From contig JAIXMF010000146.1 of NCBI GenBank assembly GCA_025201365.1, positions 1-31,451 of the forward strand: DNA of 31,451 nt. Direction: 5' to 3'. Within the stretch, counting starts at the first letter, position 1. Each line of letters begins with the position of its first letter. A model generated the notes under the pieces. It did no database searches. It had not been told where the DNA came from and saw only the letters and a list, made by a program, of their open reading frames with translations. Positions 10,511 to 22,395 of this stretch are shown here, in pieces. The position numbers and the translations under genes were made by a program. Origin of the DNA: Syncephalis plumigaleata (taxonomy: Eukaryota > Zoopagomycota > Zoopagomycetes > Zoopagales > Piptocephalidaceae).

Positions 10511-12446
10511 ATGATGGGTTTACGTGGCATTCGTAAAGAGGTGAAACGTCCCTCGGCCCAACCGAAGAAGACAAAGAATACGGGCAATAGTCGTGCTGCC
10601 AGTCGTATTAATAGTCGTGCAACTAGTCCGGAACGAGGTGAATATGAATATGATGAAGCTGTAGACAGTAATGATTCAGATGTGGAGGGTCGCTTTGACG
10701 GCGACGAAGATATTAGCATTACTCGCTTGCTCAGCGGTGATTGGGAGGAGGCATTCGACCAAGCGGTAGACGATCTAAGTGAGAAACGACTAAGGTAAAT
10801 TGGCTGTTACTTTGTCAGATAAAAGCATATGTAATATAGTATGACAATGGTATGACTAAATCATTATATATATATGTATATGTATGCATATAGTATAAGG
10901 GAGAAAGCGTTGAACCAACTTATCGCCATTCTTGCTCATCGTTATGCCGCTGATAAATTGGAAAACTCCAAGGAAACAGTGGTGGATTCATTGAAACGTT
11001 GCGTTAAACGGGAAAAGAGCGCACATGAGAATGCACTTGGTATGCGTGGTAAGTAAAAATGAACTGCCATTTAGTGATGCTAGCTTGTTCGTCTAACAAC
11101 TGATTGATTGTGTTTATTTGCACTAGCATTGGCCTTATGCTTTATAACACTGGGCCCAGGGCACAATGCTTTGTTCCAAGATTTGTGTTTCTCGTTAAAA
11201 TACATTATTACGCATACTGGATCGGTTGAGCTACGTGTGGCGGGTGCCATAGCATTGGCAGTTGCTTGTTTCGTAGCCAGCGAGGATGTGGGCGATACCT
11301 ACGACTTGCTTGACTTTTTCTCGCAACAACTTACTGCACCATCGAATAATGCCGCAAATCAACCGGATGCACAGCGTGCCATACTCAATGCATTTGGTTT
11401 GCTGCTAACATGTGTCGAGGATGTGAACTATGCAAAGCAGATATATACAGAGTAAGTAGAGAATGCTAGTTAAATATATTCAGGTATAACAATAATCATC
11501 ATCATGTATCTTCATGCATTAGTGCTATCAACGTTCATATTCGACTTCTTGAATCGCCACACACTGAAGTTCGTACAGCCAGTGGTGAAAATATTGCTTT
11601 GATGTATGAACTATTTGGGAAAAATAACGTAAGTGCTAATGGCTCATACAGTCATACAGTCATATAATCGTATTGAATGATGCTTGCCGTAGAATCTATC
11701 CGGATTGGAAGATCGGAAAGACACGATCTTGCTTACGTTGTACGATTTAACTAATGGTAAGATGGTAGTTGCGCCTTGTATAACGAGAATAAGCGATAAC
11801 AATCATGTGACTATGCAGAAAGTAGCAAGCGACAAAGCAAGAAAAAGCGATCTGTACAGAAATCCGTAATACGTGATGTGTTGAGTACTATCGAGGTAAA
11901 TGGCCAGTCTAGATATGCTAATAACGAATAGTATAATGATAATGATAATGATGATAATAGGATGGTGAAGCACCAGAACTAAAGTTGAAATTCACCGAGC
12001 GAATCTATACATTCAACTCATGGAGTAAGAAGTTAGCTGTGATATTGAAATAATATTGATTATTAATGCAACGATTATATATACATATATATATATGTGT
12101 AGATCAATTACGCCGACTACAAATATTCCGTGATGTATTAGGTGAAGGATTACATGTTCATTTTGTGGTAAGCATGGATAATAATAATAGTAATAACAAT
12201 AGACACTGATGTTTAACCAATTGCCATAATTAGGAAAACGAGCTACTACAGGATATATTCGATTTTAGTGGCACGACTCAGTTGGGTAATGCAATGGATC
12301 GACTCGAACTACGTCAGATCCATTCGCCAACATCAGATGTGTCCAAGGAACGTAGTCGTAATCTCAAGAAGAATCGTAATCAAAGGATGGCGGTACTTAG
12401 TGCTAATACAGCGCCATCACAGGAGAATGGATGGGATTCATCCTAG
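10511..12446 (+). CDS. IFRD1: interferon-related developmental regulator (IFRD1/2)-like protein
   Basis: Homologue of IFRD1/PC4/Tis7, a helical-repeat co-regulator of transcription in animals that is also found in fungi; its fungal role is poorly known. Nine exons: 10511-10794, 10894-11048, 11127-11451, 11523-11628, 11693-11756, 11819-11895, 11961-12024, 12103-12167 and 12234-12446. Phases agree and give 450 aa, essentially the length of human IFRD1. The N terminus is basic and Ser/Arg-rich, then acidic (about residues 40-80). An ARM/HEAT-like helical IFRD domain follows (EKALNQLIAILAHRYA, GSVELRVAGAIALAVACF, HTEVRTASGENIALMYELF). The C-terminal block carries the signature TFNSW..LRRLQIFRDVLGEGLHVHF and ENELLQDIFDF, then a basic tail. 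The exon 2 acceptor (tag at 10891-10893) has an in-frame alternative six bases downstream. The first two codons are both ATG. The gene shares a divergent promoter region with polymerase epsilon. Confidence 0.92.
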
Positions 12447-12779
12447 ATTAACTACTGGTTAAGAGAAATAAAATAAAATGTAGCAGCTTATCAAGGTTAT
12501 GGAAACATTATGTAATAGTGAGGATGAGCATCAGTGTAATCAATGATACCGAGCTGTGTTCTAGACCGCTGACATCTACTTGTTGGCCAGACCTTTTGTT
12601 AAACAAGATTAGTGGAGAGTTATACCTATAAGGTCTAGGCCTTTGACTGTTTTCATGCAGATACTTGTACTTTGTATATATATATATATTACTGCTACAC
12701 TTTTACAAATCAGCTTCCACTCTTTAATCCTCTCGTTATCATATGTTATTTTACTGCTATACACATCACTTGTACAAGA
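12447..12779. other. intergenic between IFRD and the first seven-helix gene
   Basis: Two overlapping AATAAA hexamers (12467-12472 and 12472-12477) follow the IFRD stop and probably serve its 3' end. A TATATATATATA tract at about 12676-12688 lies roughly 95 bp upstream of the next start and could be its TATA element. No gene is seen. Confidence 0.55.
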
Positions 12780-13730
12780 ATGGAGGCAAATACTACCACC
12801 TTATCACCTGTATACAATGGACTAAATCGTTCAAAGTTACCGAGCAATATAGCCATACTGGACTTCTTAAGTCAATCAGCAAACATAAGCGATGCTCGTA
12901 TCCGCTTAAGTAGTAATAGCAAGCAATTGATAATTGCCAATATAATATTGTATATGTTCGTTTGGAACACGTGGAAAGCGTTTAAGCTATTACGCTCGCG
13001 ACCAGTAAACAAAAGCTATTGGTGCTGTTTCATACAAGCATTTCTTGGTGTTATTTTAGGAATGAGTTTACCAATATCGTTTCTTAGTAGTAGCATTACC
13101 TGTCGTATACTTGGTTGGATGCTGATCACTGGATTGGCTACATCCAGTATTTGCACAATAATTTGCTTATTATTAAAAGCTTACGTGGTGCAGATGCGTG
13201 ACAAACGTGTGCTATGGTTTGGTATTGTTTGTATACCGCTACCAACTATTGCTCTCTGGGGAGTTGTGTTCAACGAGGACATGTATTTTACAAGCGACGG
13301 TATCTGCATGACTGACGTCCCACAATGGATTCCAATCGTTCGTGGCTGCATAGAAATATTTACCAACAGTGTATTCTCGTTTATATTCCTACGTGCTGTC
13401 ATAAAGCAATATCAGGCATTTGGCAGCAATTGCTGGAGTAAACTCAAATCCGATGGCCTGCTTTACCTGCTGGGTGCGGCCATTTCCAGTATCGTATGCG
13501 CATTAATATCGGTATTTCAGTCATTTGGGCCGACAAGCGAGGTAATATTCTTCGTAGATTGTAAGTATAACACAAACTATATGCAGTCATAACAGCATTT
13601 GTTAATATATTATGATGATATAGGGATAGTAATCTCGACGTTGCTTGTCCATCAATATCAAAATATGCGCACTGTACTCAAGGATAATCGACCTAAAACG
13701 CAACAACTTACATATTGGCAAGAACAATGA
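12780..13730 (+). CDS. seven-helix membrane protein, GPCR-like topology (paralogue A)
   Basis: I do not recognise a named family. Two exons (12780-13560 and 13624-13730) give 295 aa. About 45 soluble N-terminal residues with NTT and NIS glycosylation sequons precede seven hydrophobic segments: roughly residues 47-70, 78-100, 108-135, 142-162, 182-205, 225-247 and 255-275. A Cys sits at the start of helix 3 (SSITCRILGW) and another in the loop between helices 4 and 5 (DGICMTD), as in many GPCRs. The loop after helix 5 carries QYQAFGSNCWSKL. The intron splits the Trp codon of a VDW motif in helix 7. A homologue lies at 22396-23380. The start was chosen at MEANTT because the longer open frame begins inside the AT tract that is probably promoter. 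It could equally be a non-receptor seven-helix protein. Confidence 0.75.
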
Positions 13731-14487
13731 TTGGTTATACACATACTTATTACGTCTATACAGCATCAGCACAGGATAATAAATATGAATAATTTAATAC
13801 AATCATCATTTGTTGCGATGTTAATGGTAATCAAAGAGAACAATGCTCATTAGTTTATGTATCACTAAAAATAGGTAATCGTATGTTGGTATGCAGCAAT
13901 TTACAACGTATCATTTACATTGACACACTTCATTTTACCACTATACGCTACCAATACATGGTGGGGTATTCTACAACATTGACTTGTACGACTATACCTA
14001 TTATATTATGTATCATCAAATGAAATGAACAAGAATGCACGTAGATTGAATTAGGGTGTTAGAGATGAATCGAGTTTTAACCGTATTGTATGGTGTGTTC
14101 ACGCGATTTGTTCCTGCTTAAAACTCGTCAACGAGTGGTGCCATCGATGTTAGTCAGTCTGCATTTACAGCAAAGCCTTAGCTTTTCCCTTAGTTCTTGT
14201 ATTTCCTGTTTATTTTATAATTGTCCTTTTAGAAGCATCTCCATTCTGAATACCGTTCTCCGCGTGAGATTGTTCTTTCTGAATTCGTAGTACCAAACAA
14301 AGTAGTACCTCGCTGAGACAGAGGAGCCAGTCAGTTTACTTGTGGGTCACCTGTTCTTATCACGCAAACCAAAACACAAAGCCTTACCAAGTAGCGGAAA
14401 ACCGTTCCATCTTCGTTGTGCTCGGCTAGAAGTGAACCTTGTTTTTTATATTGTGGCACTACTTCCCTCTTCAATTGACCTAGTCTA
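13731..14487. other. intergenic between the first seven-helix gene and the SAC phosphatase gene
   Basis: 757 bp, AT-rich. An AATAAA at 13778-13783 fits the 3' end of the seven-helix gene. A 66-codon open frame at 14090-14290 has no recognisable content and is probably leader or chance. A pyrimidine-rich stretch (about 14195-14280) precedes the phosphatase gene. Nothing else is supported. Confidence 0.5.
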
Positions 14488-17400
14488 ATGCGTGGACCTG
14501 CTCTATTCGATAACTTCAAGGATGTCGCGGCTAGTACACCGCTTATCGGAACGTTGTTCGGTGGGACAAGTGCTGACCTGGCTGGAGCGGAAACAACCGC
14601 CACACCAAATGTGACCAATACTGATAATATTAGCAGTAATGATAGCAATAACAATGAAGGACGTACGCATACCCCGCATGATATGCATGACAGTGACTCG
14701 ATGAGCGAGTCGACAGCAACGCTTGTTGCTCCCACTGCTACCGCTGACCATACTCTATCTCCAGGAGGCTTGTATAAAGAAATGCAACTAGTAGTGCAGC
14801 CCGATGCGTTTATGTTATGTGCAAGAAAGTCGACGAAAGCCTCGTTAGACGATGATAACTCTGACATAATACAATGGGATACCGTAAAGATATCATTCGC
14901 TGATGCAAAGCTATCGCAATCAAGTAATGATTATATACAAAGTTACTGGAAATCATTGTGCTAACATTGAGCATTATAGTGGAGGGGCAATTGCCGCAAG
15001 GTACCAAGCAGTATGTGGTTTATGGTTGTATTGGTATGATTACTTTACATACAGGTGAGTGCGGTTAAAAGAAATAAGGCTATACGATTATTATTATTAT
15101 TAGTCTAGATGCTTATCATATCGATAGGACCGCATATCATTGTGATAACTCAACGTAAACATGTTGGCAAGCTACTTAACGAGGATGTATATCAGATACA
15201 AAAGATTGCCGTACTTCCGTTCGATGAGAAGCAAGCAATCCTGATACTTGATAAACTGGTAGTTATACTTTCCTTAACATGCATGACCTACCCATCACTT
15301 ATACCCTTGCATTATTAGTACATGCTCTATAGATCGCGTCGTATCATGTCCAACGACACTGCAATCTCTGTAAATGATATCGCTGAAGGGAAAGAATTCG
15401 ACGCTAGTGAGGCATCCGAGTTGGGCATTCTATCCGAGGAGGAGGAGGAGGACTCGGCGGAGACCATTCCTTCCGTGCCAATGGCGGCTCGTATGCGATC
15501 AGCATTGATTGGACTTGTACGTCGTCCTCCCGCCAATAGCTTTGAGAGTGAAGAGGAGCAGTATGAACTTCAATCGACATCCATTGGCAATATCACATCG
15601 AATGATTTGCCACCACTTAATCTAGATTACAATCAAGAGGCTGGAACGCAAAGTCCTAATGCACCGGATACACCACCTTCATCGGCTACACCTGACAACA
15701 TCACCACTAGTATCACCGATGCAAACACCATGTCGGACAAGACTGACGACATCAATGCTCAATCATTACCGCGAGCCAGTACTATTACCGCTGCATTACG
15801 CATGCTACGCGGTACTACCCCGAATGAACCACGCGATGAAAAGGTAGGCGTTGATTACAATGAAGACATAAATGGATTAACTAGATCATATTTGAATAAT
15901 AGGAGGCACTTGACATTCGTATTATTCGCGAGTTAATGTCACTATTTGCAAACAATGGTTTCTATATATCCTATGGACTTGGTAATTTATTAATACACAC
16001 ATACACATCATAGATGATAATGATGGAAGTGATTAACCATCATGTTATTATTTAGAAATTACTCAATCTTTGCAACAAATAATGCAAAAGCCCAAGAATG
16101 CAACACCAGCACCTTTATGGCAACGAGTATGTGGTGATTGATGATGGTGATGATGATGATTCGCGAACCATTGTAATACTAAATGTTGTGAACCTTCCTA
16201 TAGACAGATCGTCGTTTTTGGTGGAATGAACAAATTCTTTCACCATGGATCGAGAACAAAGTATATATCTATACAATTACGAGTTGTATTCACTAGTAAT
16301 TAATAATGAAATGATATTGATACGCTTCTTTCTAGTTACACGAATGGATTCTACCTGTAATGCAAGGATATATACACGTGGAGCATTGCAAGATTGAATC
16401 GAACGAGCTTGACTTTGTTCTCATATCTCGTCGTAGCAGAGATCGTGCCGGTAATGATCTAGCAATAATGATTCGACGATATAGTAGCTAACTATGACGA
16501 TGTGTAATAAGGTATGCGCTATGAGCGTCGTGGTGTTGACGAGTCTGGTAGTGTGGCCAATTTTGTCGAGACAGAACAAGCTGTATTTGTTGAGGTATGT
16601 AGTTAATTTACTGATTGATCAATCCCTCGTATAATTCGCATTACTAATACAAATAATGACTATTTATTAGCGTGAAAATGTACCTCATTTCGTATCATTC
16701 CTACAAACACGCGGATCCAGTAAGTTGAATAGAAATGAACTACATCATCATTGATATTAAAACTAAACAATAAACGGGTAATTAGTCCCACTATTCTGGA
16801 GTCAAAGCCCGTATCGTTTACGACCCACACCGGTTATTGAGCGTACGAAATCCGATAACACACTTGCCTTCCAACGTCATATGGAACAGTTGATCGATCG
16901 ATATGGACCGCAATATTGTGTTAGTCTAGTCGAGTTGCAAGGTCGAGAAGCCATTGTTGGCGAGGAATATCGTCGTTACGTTGAGCAATGGAATCGAGAG
17001 GATATACAGTGTGTAGATATATATCATACATAGATATATATCCGTTAACATTGTCTATTATTGATTAGTTATCGTGAATTCGATTTCCATAACGAATGTC
17101 GTGGTATGAGATACGAGAACATTTCCAAACTGATCGAACAAATGGATGTCGATCTATCGCGTATAAAGTAAGTAATATACGCGTGGATGAGTATGCAGTA
17201 TACATTCTAATACTAATAACGTGTGATCAGATACTTTTGGTCTGTTCAATCAGAGAATGTGTTCTGTCAACAAACTGGTACCATTAGAACGGTAAATTAC
17301 TTACTTGATGACTGATTAGCTGTTATTTATTGCGTACAATATCCTAATCACTATCCATCATAGAACTGTATGGACTGTCTCGATCGTACAAATGTAGTAC

Positions 17401-19118
17401 AGGTGAGCGGTGATACATGTAGATCAATTAGTGAGATATAGACCAATGCCTATTAACATTACATTATTACTAGAGTGCCATTGCACGTCATGTACTTAAT
17501 TTGCAACTATTACGTTTGGGTATCCAATTGCATCCAGAACGTGGTATTGCCAATTACGAATCATTCGAGACATCGTTCAATCATGGTGAGTAGAATGTAC
17601 ACTTATACTAGCATCATCGATGATGAATCTAACATGCATGTATGCCATTAGCATGGGCCAACAATGGTGATTCTATTAGTCGCGAGTATGCCGGTACTAG
17701 TGCATTAAAGGGTGATTTCACACGGTAAGCATATTGCTGTCGTACATTTAGTAGATTTATATATCTAACTAACTTATTCGTTTATTATGGTTAATATATA
17801 TGAAATAGCACGGGTAAGTAACTATTAGTTATTAGATTGTAATAGAGTAATATGAATTGACCTGCAATCTTCCATCGATAATAGGTCGACGTAACTTTCA
17901 GGGTATGATGAATGATGCTACCAATTCATTAGCGCGCTTGTATCAAAATGCGTTTAGAGATTACTTCCGACAGGTAATACGAATGATACAACTTGTACGA
18001 CGACAATTGTTATTAACGTGTATGTACTACCGTTATCTAGGCAACTATTGATTACTTCCTTGGTAATAAGGAGATTGACGTGTTTGTGCAAGTATTAACG
18101 ACTAGTGGCAATCAATTACGTCAACAAAGTGAAGAAGAAAGATGGATGAAGATTAGGGCCAATGCAAGTAGGTTTATATGACATCTATATAGTGTATATA
18201 TACATATATATTAAGTATATGTCATTAGTTGAAATTACCAGTAGTATTGTAATCGGTGAAGGTGAAATGCTACTCAATGGCTGGACATTATCATCTCCTG
18301 TTACACCGCATACCATGTTAGTATACAATAATCAAAAGCAATAGACATACTAACAACAACAACAACAATGATGATGATGATGATGATAGACAAGACAAAT
18401 CATACGAGGAGAAGGTTGTGCTATTGACGCAACTTGCATTGTACGTGTGTAGCTTCCATTATGGACTAGAGAAAGTGGTCGAATTTGTACGTATCTCACT
18501 CGATACAATTATGGAGATTCAACGAGGTAAATCAATTGATGAACATCATCATTTATAAAGTGAATGGATCTAACTTGTATTACATTTCAGGTGAATACAT
18601 ATTGTCAACGGCACGCTCGGATTACATGCGACCGGAAGACAATTACGGATTTATCGTGCATTATCGACCGGAAGGAGAAGCCACTCGATTCAACTCGGGT
18701 AGTATGCGCAATCATCGTAGTAATAATAACATCACCAATCTGCTAGGACCGTCGACTAGTTTGAAGCGAGATCCAACGCGTTACTTTGCGTTTAAAGCAT
18801 TATCGCCATGCATCGTAGGTCAGGCAAACTCTCGACACAAACATACGGGAACAGATGACGAAAAGCACCCACGATGCGTTGACATTGTAGCGGGTATTGT
18901 GGCAGAGATAGCGGTGGCATGCGAGAATGTTGGCAATGGACGTAATGGAGATGAAGCACCATTAGTAGTGAAGAAACCGATTATTAGGTAAGCATTAAAG
19001 GAGGGTATATTCGTCATAGATTATTAATACGATACTTTTTATTAGTTTGGAACAAGCACTCGAGAATACAAGTCTAGTATCGAAGGTGGGACTTCGTTTA
19101 CGACGTGTGGTATTCTAA
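14488..19118 (+). CDS. INPP5F: SAC-domain phosphoinositide phosphatase, SAC2/INPP5F type
   Basis: Probably a PI4P-type phosphatase acting on endosomal or Golgi membranes, by analogy with INPP5F. I place 23 exons: 14488-14923, 14980-15054, 15128-15258, 15319-15843, 15903-15981, 16056-16126, 16204-16260, 16336-16450, 16512-16594, 16671-16719, 16786-17008, 17069-17167, 17231-17291, 17364-17402, 17474-17585, 17652-17724, 17809-17813, 17885-17973, 18041-18167, 18229-18316, 18390-18526, 18591-18987 and 19046-19118. They sum to 1047 aa with consistent phases. A disordered N terminus is followed by the SAC N-lobe (HIIVITQRKHVGKL), an acidic 175-residue insert encoded by exon 4, the SAC core (PLWQR, RYERRGVDESG, PLFWSQSPY), the catalytic CX5R (NCMDCLDRTNVVQ), WANNGDSISREYAG and FTRTG, then an hSac2-like domain with FVRISLDTIMEI. 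The catalytic Cys and Arg are present. Exon 20's donor (GTTAGT) is the least certain join. Confidence 0.93.
17809..17813 (+). other. 5-nt microexon of the SAC phosphatase gene
   Basis: CACGG, bounded by an AAATAG acceptor and a GTAAGT donor. It supplies the last base of an Arg codon, a Thr codon and the first base of a Gly codon. Together with the flanking exons (ending 17724 and starting 17885) it restores the invariant FTRTG motif. Skipping it gives an immediate frameshift and stop. The flanking introns are 84 and 71 bp, normal for this gene. Confidence 0.9.
18350..18387. repeat. AAC and ATG trinucleotide repeats in an intron
   Basis: A run of AAC units followed by six to seven ATG/GAT units, inside intron 20 of the SAC phosphatase gene, just before its acceptor. 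Confidence 0.75.
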
Positions 19119-19365
19119 GGAGCAACTCTTTATCTATTATCGTACATGGTTCTTCCAACCAATTAGCGCTGTTAGCCTTTAACTATTGTTCTTATTAATA
19201 AATAATATTGCATATTCGTTGGTATCACTGCCTATGTCATTACTAATAGTTAGCGAATAATTAACAAAACTATTAATGAGAACATTAACAAAAGGTAAGA
19301 GAACGGCATTAATAAAAGTCAATAGATTTTATTTAATTAGAATTAATTGTTAGTTGGTTGGTTGT
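19119..19365. other. convergent 3' region with poly(A) signals
   Basis: 247 bp between the stops of the SAC phosphatase (+) and the MFS gene (-). AATAAA at 19197-19202 (+) and an AAATAAAAT on the minus strand at about 19327-19335 are the likely poly(A) signals of the two genes. Confidence 0.5.
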
Positions 19366-21060
19366 TTAGTTATGTCCCTTAATAGATGGTGTAGGTGATG
19401 CTGGGACACTTGCTGATTCGCGTACCAGCTCATCATTATTGGTAGAGTGTGTCGATGTATGACGTCGTTCATACCACCAAACACTAGTGGCAGCTAGGAA
19501 TACGAGAACGTGCAATACACCAATAACGACAAATGGGCCACCTTGCCACCATTCATCGAATAGGGTGCCACCAAGCTTACTGGCAAGCATGATGCCTAGT
19601 CCGCCTATAAGACTGTATACACCCGCCACACTACCACGTATATCCGCGGGGACGTAGTAGCCACCGGCCAATGCCAGACTCGTCACAATGGTGCCAATTT
19701 CTCCAAGACCGATCAGGCACATCCAAAAGTAGTTGATGCCGGCGGTTGGTGAGCTTCCCAGGCCAAATCCGAGACAGCCGATGCAGCCTAAAAGACCTGC
19801 AACCATGACGGATACGCCACGGGAGAATCTATCGGATAAAAATCCAAATAGTGGTGCGCCAAGTAGGGCGAATACTTGTGCGACACCGGACAAGGAACTA
19901 GCGATTCGGAATGCCTCACGACAACTCACCTTGATGTCTTCATTTTCATGGGATGGAGCACGCGGACACAATTGATGATCGATGTAGTATTGATTCACCC
20001 AAAGTGTAATAAACAACGAGACGACGATGGAATCAGCGCGTGCTACAAATCCTGTAATGTAAGCTAGAGCCACTCGGGGATCCTTTCCCGCTAGTATACC
20101 ACGCCAAAATAAAGTGTAGAGCGGTGGCTTTACAACGGGAGTTGAACGTGGACGACCCGCTTCCACTAATGACTCTTGACCAGATATGATGGTCGTATCA
20201 TTTTCTGATGATTGTGACGATGAACGGAACAAGAAGGCACGAACACTACGAGCGGGATCTCGATGTAAACCGAAAAACATAACGATTGCCACTACAAAAG
20301 CAATGGCACCACAAAGATAGTAGGTGGCGCGTACACCTCGTGGTATATTGGCGTTATCCTTGCCGGCCAGTGCGGGTGGCAGACGTACGAGTACGAATAC
20401 CGCGAGTAAGGCACCGATACCCGAGGCGACACCGGCCATCGCAGAGATCTTGCCACGATACTGGCCACCGCTGTAGTCAGCGAGTGTAGCGGTAAGCATG
20501 GAAGTACCGGCCGCTACGCCAATGGCAAAGAATAAGCGTACGAGTAGTAGACCGGGATAGACGTCACGTGGCACGGTATATAGGAAGAGACCGATGCACA
20601 TAATCAGATAACTGATCACCCATACAGGACGTCGTCCAATTCGATCGGATAATGTGCCCCAGAGTACCGATGCAAAGATCGACATAATTTCATCGTAAAG
20701 GGTGAGCGAGCCACTGATGCTGCCCTTGCCCTCGACAATACCAATGATATCGGAAAGTACAAATGTTTGCGCAGCATTAAGGAAAACCGAGAAACAAATG
20801 GTAAACAAGGCACCGATCAATAGAGTGATCAGGTTGAATTTGGTAATGCCATGATTGACATCGATAAAACGGAAAATACGATGAAAGGACGGTGTAGTAG
20901 AAGTGGTAGCGCAGGAAGTATTGCCCGGTGCTAATGGTCGATTCTCCGAATGAATACCACCATAATGTCGATGTTCTTCAGCGGAGGAAGCTGCCAAAGA
21001 AGTTGTAGGAGGTACGGCAGCAGTAGCAGTGGCTAATTTACTTTCGCTTTTGCTTGCCAT
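19366..21060 (-). CDS. major facilitator superfamily transporter
   Basis: Secondary active transporter, 564 aa, encoded without introns. About 65 Ser/Thr/Ala-rich cytosolic residues precede TM1 (residues about 75-103). The loop between TM2 and TM3 has the MFS motif A as GTLSDRIGRRP, and the second half repeats it as FGFLSDRFSRG. A central cytosolic loop around residues 270-325 is Ser-rich, and the C-terminal tail is hydrophilic. Twelve hydrophobic segments are compatible with the sequence. Substrate cannot be told: the protein resembles general fungal MFS_1 members rather than a sugar, nitrate or peptide permease with diagnostic motifs. The start is the only ATG before the hydrophilic leader. 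It diverges from the second seven-helix gene and converges on the SAC phosphatase gene. Lack of introns contrasts with its intron-rich neighbour. Confidence 0.9.
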   Translation of the reverse strand: MASKSESKLATATAAVPPTTSLAASSAEEHRHYGGIHSENRPLAPGNTSCATTSTTPSFHRIFRFIDVNHGITKFNLITLLIGALFTICFSVFLNAAQTFVLSDIIGIVEGKGSISGSLTLYDEIMSIFASVLWGTLSDRIGRRPVWVISYLIMCIGLFLYTVPRDVYPGLLLVRLFFAIGVAAGTSMLTATLADYSGGQYRGKISAMAGVASGIGALLAVFVLVRLPPALAGKDNANIPRGVRATYYLCGAIAFVVAIVMFFGLHRDPARSVRAFLFRSSSQSSENDTTIISGQESLVEAGRPRSTPVVKPPLYTLFWRGILAGKDPRVALAYITGFVARADSIVVSLFITLWVNQYYIDHQLCPRAPSHENEDIKVSCREAFRIASSLSGVAQVFALLGAPLFGFLSDRFSRGVSVMVAGLLGCIGCLGFGLGSSPTAGINYFWMCLIGLGEIGTIVTSLALAGGYYVPADIRGSVAGVYSLIGGLGIMLASKLGGTLFDEWWQGGPFVVIGVLHVLVFLAATSVWWYERRHTSTHSTNNDELVRESASVPASPTPSIKGHN

Positions 21061-22189
21061 TGTCGTAAAGATAACAAACTAATAAACGTTAATAATAATA
21101 ATAATGAAGAGAATAGGTGAATGAGCAATGACGATAAAGAGAAGAACGAGCGAGCGAGTGAGGACTATGAATGACGAATACACATTACTCGGCGCTACAG
21201 TGTTGCTCGACGGAATGACGACGAAAGAGAAAAGAAGAAAAGAAAGGGTAAGGAAAAACAAGAGGAATTCAATATGAACGAGTAGAACACGATAAATGAA
21301 CAGGTTCACCTAAGGGGTGAAGGGGAGCACGGCAACTAGATAGAATGGGTATAGATACGATTCAGTTATATAAATATACGCATAGAATCTTGAAAGAAAG
21401 TAACAGCGTGCTTGTTAGTATCTGTGCCGTATAAAAGTAAATTAACAGTAATGATGATACGATCAATTCATAAGGGAAGGCAAAAGAGATAAAGCTAGAG
21501 TCACACCGCTAAATAAATGTTGAAAGCAGTAATAATATGTAGGAATGGTTGCTTCATCATTAAGACGTATGGATAAATAGCGTTTATCAGATTGAAAAAG
21601 CTCGGGATATCTCGGCATGGGAGTATGAGGACAGGCCACGTACTACCAAATTCAATTTATTGAAGGGAATTTAGAAGAATGGAATATTCGATAAGGCGAT
21701 ACATGTAGTGCTAGCTCGTATGTTAATTATCAGATGAAGACGAGTACAAAGAGGTGTAAGATGAATTGACTGCTGTTAATATCACAACTATTGCCATTAT
21801 CATAATCATCCTTAGTTACGTATTCTACGAGTAAGTTAGTTGGCTGACATCAATTTGTCTCATAGTTTCTCTTGTTGCATTGTAATGCTCGTTCGACTTG
21901 TACAGTATCACTAAATTAAAAACAGTTAATATTTCATACTAATGTAAAGAAAGACGAGTGATTATTATCGTAATATGATAAAAGAAGGCGAACGAAGTGG
22001 ATGAACCAGTCGAGTGGTACAAAATAGGAAAAACATAAGGCCGGTGGTTTAGTTCTGTGACCACATTTCGTCTGCATCTATCTCTTGTGACCGAGCTTTC
22101 AATCCAGTACATAAACCAGTTTCTGGTACCATAGATGTTGTCGTATCCTGCGTGTCCCCAATGAATCAAGTTGGCAAATAACAGAATGC

Positions 22190-22256
22190 TCTCCCTTCCT
22201 CTTTCGCTTGCCCCCTCTCTCTCTCTCTATTTATTCCTCTCTATCTGTCTCTCTTT
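22190..22256. repeat. CT-rich microsatellite-like tract
   Basis: Almost pure pyrimidine on the plus strand, with about eight consecutive CT units, 140-200 bp upstream of the second seven-helix gene. Such tracts are common in fungal promoters and leaders. Confidence 0.65.
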
Positions 22257-22366
22257 AGTGCTAATTTGTTGGTAAAGCATCCTTGATCGAAAGGATACGT
22301 TACATCTAGATGAACATTTTTACTTACTTTTAGTCTTTTAATTGCTAATTTATTCATATCATAAGA

Positions 22367-22388
22367 TACATATACATATACATATACA
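22367..22388. repeat. (TACATA)n short tandem repeat
   Basis: Nearly four copies of the hexamer TACATA, ending eight bases before the start codon at 22396, so it probably lies in the 5' UTR. Confidence 0.75.
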
Positions 22389-22395
22389 TTCCATA

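Larger units (their letters stand above)
21061..22395. other. divergent intergenic region between the MFS and second seven-helix genes
   Basis: 1.3 kb without a supported gene. It contains TATA-like words (TATATAAATA at about 21367-21376 and TATAAAAG near 21430), a CT-rich tract and a TACATA tandem repeat next to the downstream start codon. Short open frames on both strands have no recognisable content. Confidence 0.5.

Noticed and set aside
10438-10719. 93-codon minus-strand open frame
   Set aside because: Antisense to the first exon of the IFRD gene; Ser-rich low-complexity composition typical of a shadow frame.
12672-12779. 36-residue N-terminal extension of seven-helix paralogue A
   Set aside because: The extension begins inside a TATATA tract that is more likely promoter. 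The start at 12780 gives an N terminus like that of paralogue B in length and character.
14090-14290. 66-codon plus-strand open frame
   Set aside because: No family features and no splice context; it is probably leader or intergenic sequence.
14331-14867. 178-codon minus-strand open frame
   Set aside because: It lies antisense to the first exon of the SAC phosphatase, is low in complexity and has no recognisable motif; the plus-strand reading joins the SAC domain in phase.
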